Source: Nitrososphaerota archaeon (GTDB lineage: Archaea > Thermoproteota > Nitrososphaeria > Nitrososphaerales > Gagatemarchaeaceae). From it: a stretch of 6,831 nt of DNA. The position numbers and the translations under genes were made by a program. Below are positions 1 through 5,274 of the stretch, piece by piece; position 1 is the first letter of the stretch, and each line of letters starts with the position of its first letter. The notes under the pieces are model-generated. The model was not told the DNA's origin, made no database searches, and saw only the letters and a program-made list of their open reading frames with translations. The DNA lies in the NCBI GenBank assembly GCA_005877365.1, contig VBPP01000216.1, positions 1 through 6,831 on the forward strand, written 5' to 3'.

Positions 1-192
1 GATTTCATAGCCGCCTGGTGCAAGGGCACGGGTAAGAACACCAGCCCGACGACGCAATCCTGGGAAGGAGAGGTCCACTTCATGACTCAGTCCAAGAAGC
101 TCTCTTGGCTGAACGACGTGAAGGGCTGGGTCGAAGGCTCAGGAAACCAGGTCACCGGCGAATCCCACGGGAAGATATACGAGCAGAAGTAG
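1..192 (+). CDS. C-terminal fragment of an unidentified protein (5' end outside window)
   Basis: The frame beginning at base 1 is open for 63 codons and ends at TAG 190-192. The visible tail carries a Trp-Cys-Lys-Gly-Thr-Gly stretch, then a segment rich in Gly and beta-prone residues containing SKKLSWLNDVKGW, and ends in KIYEQK. The pattern of a Thr/Ser-x-Lys-Leu-x-x-Leu-Asn motif followed by a Gly-rich turn and a final charged Tyr-Glu strand recalls small beta-barrel proteins of the DUF3237 kind. That is only a visual resemblance and I do not assign the family. Third codon positions are mostly G or C, as in the neighbouring exporter gene, which supports real coding. There is no membrane segment in the visible part. 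The stop is followed by a weak hairpin and a pyrimidine tract, and the next gene has its own promoter-like box, so the two are probably separate transcripts. Confidence 0.7.
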   Translation, partial: DFIAAWCKGTGKNTSPTTQSWEGEVHFMTQSKKLSWLNDVKGWVEGSGNQVTGESHGKIYEQK

Positions 193-224
193 AGGGAACG
201 AATCCTCTACCTTCCTCCATTTTT
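191..224 (+). terminator. Possible transcription terminator after the left-edge gene
   Basis: AGAGG at 191-195, overlapping the stop codon, can pair with CCTCT at 204-208 across an eight-base loop. A pyrimidine tract follows, ending in TTTTT at 220-224. The stem is only five pairs, so the hairpin is weak. T-rich tracts alone can terminate archaeal transcripts, which makes the position sensible. A second small stem, CTCCA 215-219 with TGGAG 224-228, overlaps the T tract. Confidence 0.3.
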
Positions 225-225
225 G

Positions 226-287
226 GAGCGCGAAAGAGGGTCGTAGTTGCTAGGGCAACTGACTAGTCAAGCCGCCTTGACGTGCTC
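226..287. repeat. Cluster of nested inverted repeats upstream of the exporter
   Basis: Four complementary pairs lie in 62 bases. GAGCGCG 226-232 pairs with CGTGCTC 281-287 with one G-T wobble. Inside it, AGTTGC 245-250 pairs with GCAACT 255-260 around TAGG. TGACTAGTCA 260-269 is a perfect 10-bp palindrome. GTCAAG 266-271 pairs with CTTGAC 276-281 around CCGC. The cluster ends about 38 bp upstream of the putative TATA box at 325-332. It could be operator sites for a regulator of the exporter, or a folded RNA. The tRNA hallmarks (seven-base TTC-type T loop, D arm) are absent. Confidence 0.4.
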
Positions 288-324
288 AGGTCCGCGTTAC
301 CTACTTAGTAGGGGACGACTACCG

Positions 325-332
325 CATATATA
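325..332 (+). promoter_or_regulatory. Putative archaeal TATA box for the MFS exporter
   Basis: CATATATA at 325-332 is the only strong A/T block in the gap before the exporter. An archaeal start site would be expected about 25 bases downstream, near 355, leaving a leader of roughly a dozen bases before the TTG at 368. GGTGGGA at 353-359 may act as a short ribosome-binding site. A bacterial-style alternative (TTGACG 277-282 with TACTTA 302-307) has a poor 19-base spacing. Confidence 0.5.
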
Positions 333-367
333 GCGTTCACTAGCGCGGGGTTGGTGGGAAGAGCTTA

Positions 368-1831
368 TTGGAAGAAGACGATCAGAACCAGGGTGCAGGG
401 TCTCAGCCTGCGGCGAAGCCGATAACCCACGTCTGGCTGGTCTTCGCCTTGGTTATCATGGCTGCTTTCCTGGACGTCATCGACTTCTCCATCGTCCAGA
501 TAGCCCTGCCTTCCATACGGACCCAATTTCTGGTCACTCTCGCCGACAGCCAGTGGATAGTGGGCGCCTATGGGATCACCATGGCAGGCTTTCTGATGCT
601 CAGCGGAAGATTGGGAGACGTCTATGGTCAGAAGAGGTTGTTCATCATCGGAGTCATCCTCTTCTCCCTTGCTTCTCTCACGGGAGGTTTGGCCCCATCC
701 CTTCTATCCCTGGTTGTCTCTAGGGCGGTACAAGGTGTCGGGGCAGCCATCTCGTCCGTCACGGCTCTGTCAATCTTCGTCATGCTTTTCTCTGAAGGAA
801 GGGAGAGGAACAGGGCACTCGGAATATTCGTCGCCGTACTCTCAGCCGGCTTCGCGGCGGGGTCCATCATGGGCGGAATACTCACCGCTCTCTTCGGCTG
901 GAGGTCGGTGATGTTCGTCAATGTACCGATAGGGGTTGCAGCGGCTGCCCTCTCTCAGAAGCTCCTTCCGGATGGCGGCGGCCGGATGGCGAATCGACGT
1001 TTGGACCTGCCGGGCGCCCTGACTGTGACGAGCGGATTGATACTCCTCGTCTACGGTTTGACGAATGCTTCGAACGAGGGCTTCTCCTCCCTGCAGGCCA
1101 TCATACCGCTGGGCCTCTCCCTGCTCGCACTTGCCGGCTTCGTTGCCGTCGAGTCCCGCTCGAAGTTCCCGCTGGTGCCCCTGGGGTTCCTGCGACGGGG
1201 GACCGTCCTATCCGCAAACGTCCTTGCTCTGATTTTTACCTCAGCGAGCGGAGGACTCGGCTTCATCCTGACAATCTACATGCAGCAAATACTGGGTTAC
1301 TCCGCATTGCAGGCCGGTCTCGGATTTCTCCCACCCGCGATCATCTTCTTCGTTGTGGGAGGCTGGGGCTCATCCTGGTTCGTGAATCGACTCGGCATCA
1401 GACGGGTATTGGTGGCAGCCACAGCATTCATCACTGTGGGTTTTGCTCTGCTCACGCAGATTTCGGCGCAGGGGGACTATCTCGGCATAGCGCCAGGCAT
1501 GAGTCTCTGGGCGCTTGGCGCGAGCATCGGCTTCCCGGCGCTTAACATCGCCGCGCTGGCGGGCACAAGGCCCGGGGAGGAAGGTCTTGCCTCCGGGCTG
1601 ATCTCCACTTCGCAGCGTGTCGGTTTCCCCCTGGGTTTGGCGGTACTCCTGACCATCGCCACCGCTTTGGATCCTGTGCCAATCGGGGCCGCGGGTCCGG
1701 CAGCTTCGGCAGACGGAGTCGTTGCCGGGTTCCGCTATGCTCTGGTCGCTGCGGCACTCTTGGGTGTAACCAACGCAACGAACAGAGCCGTTGAAGAATC
1801 TGTAAAGCATCTCTCGAAGGCCGAGGAGTGA
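368..1831 (+). CDS. MFS drug/solute exporter, DHA2 (14-helix, EmrB/QacA-like) family
   Basis: A 487-residue inner-membrane, proton-coupled exporter. After a hydrophilic 20-residue N-terminus, helix 1 carries the D1-type motif LDVIDFSIVQIALPSI (residues 35-50, with Asp36, Asp39 and a following Arg51). Motif A is GRLGDVYGQKR at 80-90. Motif B is at 119-125 (Arg119, Gln122, Gly123). The antiporter motif C region (165-170) reads GSIMGG, with the usual Pro replaced. WRSVMFVNVPIG (178-189) and YMQQILGYSALQAG (304-317) are typical of DHA2 members. TTG is the chosen start: an in-frame TAG lies at 341-343, and the first in-frame ATG, at residue 31, falls inside helix 1. The length fits the family. The last helix (about 455-472) is short and runs directly into a polar, charged tail, so helix 14 looks eroded. 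The substrate cannot be told from sequence. The gene is monocistronic and converges on the small gene at 1905-2186. Confidence 0.93.
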   Translation: MEEDDQNQGAGSQPAAKPITHVWLVFALVIMAAFLDVIDFSIVQIALPSIRTQFLVTLADSQWIVGAYGITMAGFLMLSGRLGDVYGQKRLFIIGVILFSLASLTGGLAPSLLSLVVSRAVQGVGAAISSVTALSIFVMLFSEGRERNRALGIFVAVLSAGFAAGSIMGGILTALFGWRSVMFVNVPIGVAAAALSQKLLPDGGGRMANRRLDLPGALTVTSGLILLVYGLTNASNEGFSSLQAIIPLGLSLLALAGFVAVESRSKFPLVPLGFLRRGTVLSANVLALIFTSASGGLGFILTIYMQQILGYSALQAGLGFLPPAIIFFVVGGWGSSWFVNRLGIRRVLVAATAFITVGFALLTQISAQGDYLGIAPGMSLWALGASIGFPALNIAALAGTRPGEEGLASGLISTSQRVGFPLGLAVLLTIATALDPVPIGAAGPAASADGVVAGFRYALVAAALLGVTNATNRAVEESVKHLSKAEE

Positions 1832-1855
1832 CACGCTAAGATAGTTGAGAGATGC
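1807..1855. repeat. 9-bp perfect inverted repeat bracketing the exporter stop codon
   Basis: GCATCTCTC at 1807-1815 is the exact reverse complement of GAGAGATGC at 1847-1855; the stem gains two more pairs (one wobble) toward the loop. The exporter stop at 1829-1831 lies in the 31-base loop. It sits between two convergent genes, so it may stabilise or end the exporter mRNA. No strong T tract follows on the plus strand. Confidence 0.4.
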
Positions 1856-1904
1856 ACGTCAGCGCCCGCCCGAAGCTCCTGAACCAAGGCTTGTTAGGCA
1901 ATCG

Positions 1905-2186
1905 TCAGTGGCTGGTCCTCTTTGCAGAGGGAGAACGTTTCATCGTCTTTTTCCGAGTGACTTTCTTCTGCTTCTTCCCAGGTCGCGATTTCTTCGCGGT
2001 CTGTCCCTTGTCGCTGACCGGGCGCACCGTGTTTGTGCGCTTTGATGCCATTTCGTCTTCTCTTTCTTCAACGCTCTCGGATTCTCGATCCTCTGTCTCG
2101 TCCTCAGTCTCCCCTTCGAGTTCCTCTTCTTCTTCCTCTTCGACTGACTGGACCTCGGGGGAAGCATCCGCGTCTCTTTCTTGCAT
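1905..2186 (-). CDS. Small charge-polarised, probably disordered protein (acidic half, basic half)
   Basis: A predicted 93-residue protein of unknown function. Residues 1-46 are strongly acidic, including a run of seven Glu after Val15 and many Glu/Asp-Ser/Thr pairs. Residues 47-93, beginning at an internal Met-Ala-Ser-Lys-Arg, are strongly basic with Lys/Arg clusters such as KKSRPGKKQKK. There are no membrane helices, no cysteines and hardly any large hydrophobic residues, so a disordered chain is likely. The ATG is chosen because GGAGAGG sits five bases upstream and a TATA-like box lies further up; the frame itself extends back to a TTG at 2288. The basic tail could bind nucleic acid and the acidic half could mask it or bind a basic partner; this is inference only. 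The opposite strand gives a serine-rich frame without such signals. The internal ATG could also give a 48-residue basic product. It converges with the exporter. Confidence 0.55.
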   Translation of the reverse strand: MQERDADASPEVQSVEEEEEEELEGETEDETEDRESESVEEREDEMASKRTNTVRPVSDKGQTAKKSRPGKKQKKVTRKKTMKRSPSAKRTSH

Positions 2187-2191
2187 CACTG

Positions 2192-2210
2192 CCTCTCCTT
2201 CCTCTCCTTC
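2192..2210 (-). promoter_or_regulatory. Duplicated Shine-Dalgarno-like element for the small acidic/basic protein
   Basis: Read on the minus strand, GAAGGAGAG occurs twice in tandem (2210-2202 and 2201-2193), followed by one more G. The proximal copy is correctly spaced from the ATG at 2186-2184. This is the main reason for preferring that start over the upstream TTG at 2288. Confidence 0.5.
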
Positions 2211-2250
2211 GGTATTGCTGCTCAAGGTCAGATACAAGCAGCTGTGCCTG

Positions 2251-2261
2251 TAATATTTATG
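2251..2261 (-). promoter_or_regulatory. Putative TATA box for the small acidic/basic protein
   Basis: The minus strand reads CATAAATATTA here, the most A/T-rich block between the cyclase stop and the small gene. A start site about 25 bases downstream would fall near 2230, giving a leader of roughly 44 bases containing the duplicated ribosome-binding site. It suggests the small gene is transcribed separately from the upstream cyclase gene on the same strand. Confidence 0.4.
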
Positions 2262-2298
2262 TCGTGGAGCGAGCCTAAATGTAAGCAAAGAGTTTTCC

Positions 2299-3663
2299 CT
2301 AGGCGTTTATCAAGTAGAGTCGCCATCTACCCGGGATCCCTTTGAGAGTGTGAGTGCCAAATTCGCTGAACTCGATTCCAGAGCCAGACACTAGATCTCT
2401 GACGGTGCTGGAAACAACGACCTGCTCGGGTCCGGCTTTCGCACCCACCCTCGCGGCAACATGGACGCTTACCCCTCCGATATCGCCGTCGCCCATCAAT
2501 TCGCACTCCCCGGTATGCAATCCCGCCCTGATTGAGATCCCGAGCTGATGAACGGCGTCTCGAATCGAACAGGCACATCTTATGGCCCTCGCTGGGCCGT
2601 CGAATGTCGCCAGGAAACCGTCCCCAGTCGTCTTCACTTCGCGACCCCTGTATCGGAGCAGTTCCCTTCGAACGGTTTCGTTGTGCTTCATGAGTAGGCT
2701 CTTCCACCCTCTGTCCCCAAGCTCCCTGACTTTCTCGGTGGACGATACGATGTCGGTCAGGAGGATCGTGGCCAGGACGCGGTCGACCGGTCTGGATGAG
2801 CGAACCCCGGTTAGAAATTCCTCGACCTCGTCGACTATCGCATCAACATCCCCCGCCCAAGGCAGGTGGTCATCTCCGGGAAGTTCGACATACTTTGCAC
2901 CGTGGATGTGTTGCGCGAGATAGCGGCCGTTTCCGACAGCCACATCCCTGTCACCCTTCCTGTGGACGACTAGCGTCGGGACGTGAATCGAGGGCAGGAC
3001 GTGCCTGATGTCGATGTGGGTGTTCATGTTTGCCAGCGCGACAGCCGCGGATGGGCTTACGCTCAGCCTCCCGTAGGTAGCGAACCATTTCGCGAATCGC
3101 TCGTCGTGCGCCTGGGAGGGGGCAAGGGTGGCAACTTCGAGTTGGCTCCCCCAGTTCTCTTCCAAACTATCTATCCACCTTCTCCGTTCCTCGTAGGTTG
3201 GCGCCCACGGGTAATCCTCACTCCGGATTCGTTTGGCGAAGGAACCGTAAAGGATCAGAGCGTTTGTTCTTTCAGGATAGGTCGCGGCAAAGAGCGCGGC
3301 CATCGAACCGGACTCGCTCACTCCAAAGATTGCCGCTCGCTCGAAGCCGACTGCTTCCATCACCGCGAGAATGTCATCCATCCGCTGTTCGAGGGTGGGT
3401 AGCTCGGCCACGCGGTCGGATAGGCCGGTCCCTCTCTTGTCAAACCAGGCGACATGGGCGAATGATCCGAGCCTCTGGAGTAATCTGGCGTAGGAAGGCT
3501 CTTCCCAGGCGTATTCGATGTGGGAGGCCCACCCCGGTCCGACAACAAGCGGGAGTGGACCCTCCCCAAAAATCTGGTATGCTATGTGAACCCGCCCACT
3601 CTTGGCATACTTCGTCTCGGGGATCAAGACCGGCTCAAGTGGACGGCTTGCTTGATAAACCAT
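2299..3663 (-). CDS. Alpha/beta hydrolase fused to a class III adenylate/guanylate cyclase
   Basis: A 454-residue soluble two-domain protein. Residues about 15-285 are an alpha/beta hydrolase: oxyanion-region Pro-Gly-Trp near 43-45, FDKRGTGLSDR (74-84), nucleophile elbow GVSESG with Ser116, acid Asp238 in GDRD and His266 in GDDHLPW. Residues about 295-454 are a class III cyclase: metal-binding Asp304 in LLTDIVSSTE and Asp348 in KTTGDGF. Lys344 stands where adenylyl cyclases carry the adenine-selecting Lys, with Asp394 before Ile-Gly-Gly and Arg405 in VHVAAR. The transition-state Asn position is His401. The elbow lacks the usual second Gly (Ser118 instead). The likely reaction is ATP to cAMP, but activity is unproven. 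The frame stays open upstream to a GTG at 3813, with another ATG at 3690. I prefer the ATG at 3663 because the hydrolase fold starts soon after it and the upstream residues look non-conserved. No close ribosome-binding site is visible. Confidence 0.88.
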   Translation of the reverse strand: MVYQASRPLEPVLIPETKYAKSGRVHIAYQIFGEGPLPLVVGPGWASHIEYAWEEPSYARLLQRLGSFAHVAWFDKRGTGLSDRVAELPTLEQRMDDILAVMEAVGFERAAIFGVSESGSMAALFAATYPERTNALILYGSFAKRIRSEDYPWAPTYEERRRWIDSLEENWGSQLEVATLAPSQAHDERFAKWFATYGRLSVSPSAAVALANMNTHIDIRHVLPSIHVPTLVVHRKGDRDVAVGNGRYLAQHIHGAKYVELPGDDHLPWAGDVDAIVDEVEEFLTGVRSSRPVDRVLATILLTDIVSSTEKVRELGDRGWKSLLMKHNETVRRELLRYRGREVKTTGDGFLATFDGPARAIRCACSIRDAVHQLGISIRAGLHTGECELMGDGDIGGVSVHVAARVGAKAGPEQVVVSSTVRDLVSGSGIEFSEFGTHTLKGIPGRWRLYLINA

Positions 3664-3999
3664 TGTTGAGTCAGGCCTTTTTCCTTCCATCGAATCTGCA
3701 GCGACGCTCGGGATGCCAGCATGGCCATCTGGAGAGAGGAAGGGTTGTACGAGCCTTCCCGCTGGCACAGCACATTCGGGGTCATTGGACAATCGCGGGT
3801 GGATGAGTACCACAAACTATCCATTATCCGGCATGACGAGAAAGTTCGAGACCCTCGGTGGCTCGAACCCTTCAGGCCTTGAGCTGGGGTTCCACCCCCT
3901 GCGAGGGGCGGTCGCTTCCGGCCCATCCGTTAGAAGCTATCGAACCCAATGTCATTGAGGCCGTCACAAGCAATCTTCGGGGCGACTGAGGCGACGATT
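3664..3999. other. Gene-poor stretch between the cyclase and DUF1801 genes
   Basis: No gene is supported here. The part up to 3813 could encode an N-terminal extension of the cyclase (50 codons from a GTG), but its composition does not look conserved. A possible promoter block for the cyclase reads GGATAATGGATAG on the minus strand around 3820-3832, which would leave a leader of over 100 bases. GGGGT 3886-3890 can pair with ACCCC 3894-3898, while CCCCT 3896-3900 can pair with AGGGG 3904-3908. The two small hairpins share bases and exclude each other. CAATG-T-CATTG occurs at 3947-3957. Confidence 0.35.
3981..3995. repeat. Left copy of a GGCGAC-N3-GGCGAC direct repeat flanking the DUF1801 gene
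   Basis: GGCGAC occurs at 3981-3986 and again at 3990-3995, a nine-base period. The same arrangement, differing only in the three central bases, occurs in the same orientation at 4441-4455 on the other side of the DUF1801 gene. The two copies start 460 bases apart. Confidence 0.4.
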
Positions 4000-4398
4000 T
4001 CATTTTTTCTTTGGAGGTAAATCGTTTCGATTCTTATTCTTCCCAAGATTTTCTTTCACTCTAAATTTTACAATCTTACTTATCAAGGATAATGGTAGCG
4101 GTTCGCCTATCGGAAATCTGACGGTGCCTTTAGCCGTTCCATACCGGGATAGTTCTTTCTTGAAAGCTCGAATAGCAGCTGGCATCGGATAGAAACCTAT
4201 GTGGTTTTTGAATGCCGCAAAAAATACCAAGTATCCGTTCAGCCTAAATGTGGGAATTTGATAACTGATTGTTTCCTCTGCTCCAGGCGCGGCCTTTCTG
4301 ATTGTCTGCCGCAGTTTTTGCAATATGATCTGAACACTCTTCGGAGAGGATGCTACGTACTCATCTATGGTTTTGAATTGTCTCTTGGAAGTATCCAT
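4000..4398 (-). CDS. DUF1801 (YdhG-like) domain protein
   Basis: A complete 132-residue cytosolic protein. It matches the DUF1801 pattern throughout: TIDEYVASSPKSVQ near the start (residues 10-23), LRQTIRKAAPGAEETISYQIP (29-49), Phe51-x-Leu-Asn-Gly, a VFFAAFKNHIGFYP core (58-71), and a C-terminal FPIGEPLPLSLISKIVKFRV (95-114). The tail (115-132) is Lys/Asn-rich. The fold is CyaY/frataxin-like and the biochemical role is not established. The ATG at 4398 is right because the conserved start follows at once and an A/T box lies at leaderless distance. Codons are clearly richer in A and T than in the exporter or cyclase genes, and near-identical direct repeats flank the gene; both suggest recent arrival. 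There is no co-transcribed neighbour: the next gene upstream on this strand is a pseudogene 285 bp away. Confidence 0.88.
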   Translation of the reverse strand: MDTSKRQFKTIDEYVASSPKSVQIILQKLRQTIRKAAPGAEETISYQIPTFRLNGYLVFFAAFKNHIGFYPMPAAIRAFKKELSRYGTAKGTVRFPIGEPLPLSLISKIVKFRVKENLGKNKNRNDLPPKKK

Positions 4399-4417
4399 AC
4401 ACTATCTTGTCAATTCC

Positions 4418-4424
4418 TATATTT
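4418..4424 (-). promoter_or_regulatory. Putative TATA box giving a leaderless DUF1801 mRNA
   Basis: The minus strand reads AAATATA here, centred about 23 bases upstream of the A of the ATG at 4398. Archaeal transcription starts about 25 bases from the TATA box, which places it at or next to the start codon. No ribosome-binding site is present between, as expected for a leaderless message. Confidence 0.5.
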
Positions 4425-4440
4425 GAAAACGTAACGCTTT

Positions 4441-4455
4441 GGCGACCTTGGCGAC
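4441..4455. repeat. Right copy of the GGCGAC-N3-GGCGAC direct repeat
   Basis: GGCGAC at 4441-4446 and 4450-4455, with CTT in the middle where the left copy (3981-3995) has TGA. Twelve of fifteen positions are identical. Together the copies enclose the DUF1801 gene and its promoter box. Confidence 0.4.
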
Positions 4456-4456
4456 T

Positions 4457-4615
4457 TCACGGATATCGGAGAGAATCCGTTCCGGCCCATAGAATTAGCC
4501 GGTAAGCTCCGTTGGACCCCAATGGTCCTATATCGGCTTGATCTTGATACTTCTTAGCGCCGAAAAAATCATGAGACCCACTCCCGAACCATACGCTTGG
4601 CTCATACCGTTCCAA
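4457..4615 (-). other. Possible 52-codon open frame or gene relic, no recognised family
   Basis: From a TTG at 4615 the minus strand is open to TGA 4457-4459. The product begins LERYEPSVWFGSG, continues through DFFGAKKYQDQ and ends GTDSLRYP. It is rich in Gly, Tyr and Trp and looks more protein-like than a random frame. However, it has no ATG, no ribosome-binding site and no family I can name. ACGGAT 4459-4464 and ATCCGT 4475-4480 form a small inverted repeat at its 3' end. It lies between the DUF1801 promoter and a pseudogene and could be a remnant, or chance. Confidence 0.15.
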
Positions 4616-4683
4616 TTATGCAATGAGAGTACGCAGCCGTGCCAACTTTTTTGTCGGGGGAAGGCCTGCGCGCTCTAATCGTT

Positions 4684-5273
4684 TCACTTACCCACCTCGT
4701 ATGTAACGTGCGTAACTTCTTTGGATGCAATTGCTTCCTTGATTTTCGCATTGATGTTCCCGCTCATTCCCGAAAAAAGTGGCACACCTTGACCGAAAAA
4801 CACCGGCGAATAATGGATCGTAAACTCGTCAACTAACCCGGCGTTTAGATATTGTTGAATAACGTTGGCTCCTCCCGCGATTCGGACATCCCTGTTCCCG
4901 GCGGCTTTCCGGGCTTGTCAAAGCGCACTTTGTATACCGTCATTCACGAAGTAGAAGGTGGTGCCGGCAGGGCGTTCCCAGGGCTTGCGAACTTCGTGGG
5001 TCAAGACGAAGACCGGCGTGTGAAAGGGTGCTTCTTCGGGCCAGTAGCGTTCTCCTCCGTCGAACATCCGCTTCCCCATGATGCTCACGCCGGTGCGATT
5101 GAAGGTCGCTCGCGGAAGAAACGCTGCTGGAACACCCAACTCTGGAGCTTCGTCCATTGGCTGAGCCACTGCTTGAAATCTGGGTCGTCCGCGTGGGTCA
5201 AATCCATTCCTTCAGGGGCAATAAAGCCGTCGAGAGATCCAGCAACATCGAAAAACACTTTGCTTTTTGTCAT
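4684..5273 (-). pseudogene. Dihydrofolate-reductase-like (RibD C-terminal type) pseudogene, two lesions
   Basis: The parent protein is a dihydrofolate reductase family member (NADPH-dependent reductase fold; function in this subfamily unsettled). The first frame starts at ATG 5273 with MTKSKVFFDVAGSLDGFIAP and runs to FFRE near 5109. Homology then jumps to another frame at ATFNRTGVSIMGKRM, skipping the roughly 15-20 residues expected there, so a small deletion has shifted the frame. This second frame carries the FDGGERYWPEEAPFHTPVF and FVNDGIQSAL segments, then meets TGA at 4918-4920 where the family normally has Arg (one CGA-to-TGA change). Homology continues in the same frame through VRIAGGANVIQQYLNAGLVD and FFGQGVPLF to a natural TGA at 4684-4686. 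A good ribosome-binding site, GGAGAG at 5281-5286, still precedes the ATG. Its start sits one base after the stop of an upstream remnant, so it once belonged to an operon. Confidence 0.85.
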
Positions 5274-5274
5274 C

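Noticed and set aside
226..287. tRNA or tRNA remnant suggested by the cloverleaf-like inverted repeats
   Set aside because: The last loop is four bases (CCGC), not a TTC-type seven-base loop, and there is no D arm; kept only as an inverted-repeat cluster.
277..307. Bacterial -35/-10 promoter (TTGACG ... TACTTA) for the exporter
   Set aside because: The spacing is 19 bases and the -10 match is poor; the TATA block at 325-332 is better placed. It would need reconsidering if the organism is bacterial.
1370..1834. 154-codon open frame on the minus strand
   Set aside because: Antisense to the well-supported exporter gene; the product is Arg/Gly-rich low-complexity sequence with no family-like motif.
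1852..2253. 133-codon plus-strand frame with a long serine run
   Set aside because: It mirrors the Glu-rich minus-strand frame. It has no ribosome-binding site, whereas the minus frame has one plus a TATA-like box. It remains the main alternative if the minus-strand call is wrong.
3198..3806. 202-codon plus-strand frame
   Set aside because: Antisense shadow of the hydrolase domain; Arg/Ser/His-rich with no recognisable fold.
3861..3947. tRNA gene suggested by GTTCGA-type boxes on the minus strand (3864-3870 and 3941-3946)
   Set aside because: The flanking bases do not form a five-pair T stem, and no acceptor or anticodon arm can be built around either box.
4918..4920. TGA as a recoded amino acid or readthrough codon
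   Set aside because: The family has Arg here, not Trp or selenocysteine, and the same gene carries an independent frameshift, so decay explains both.
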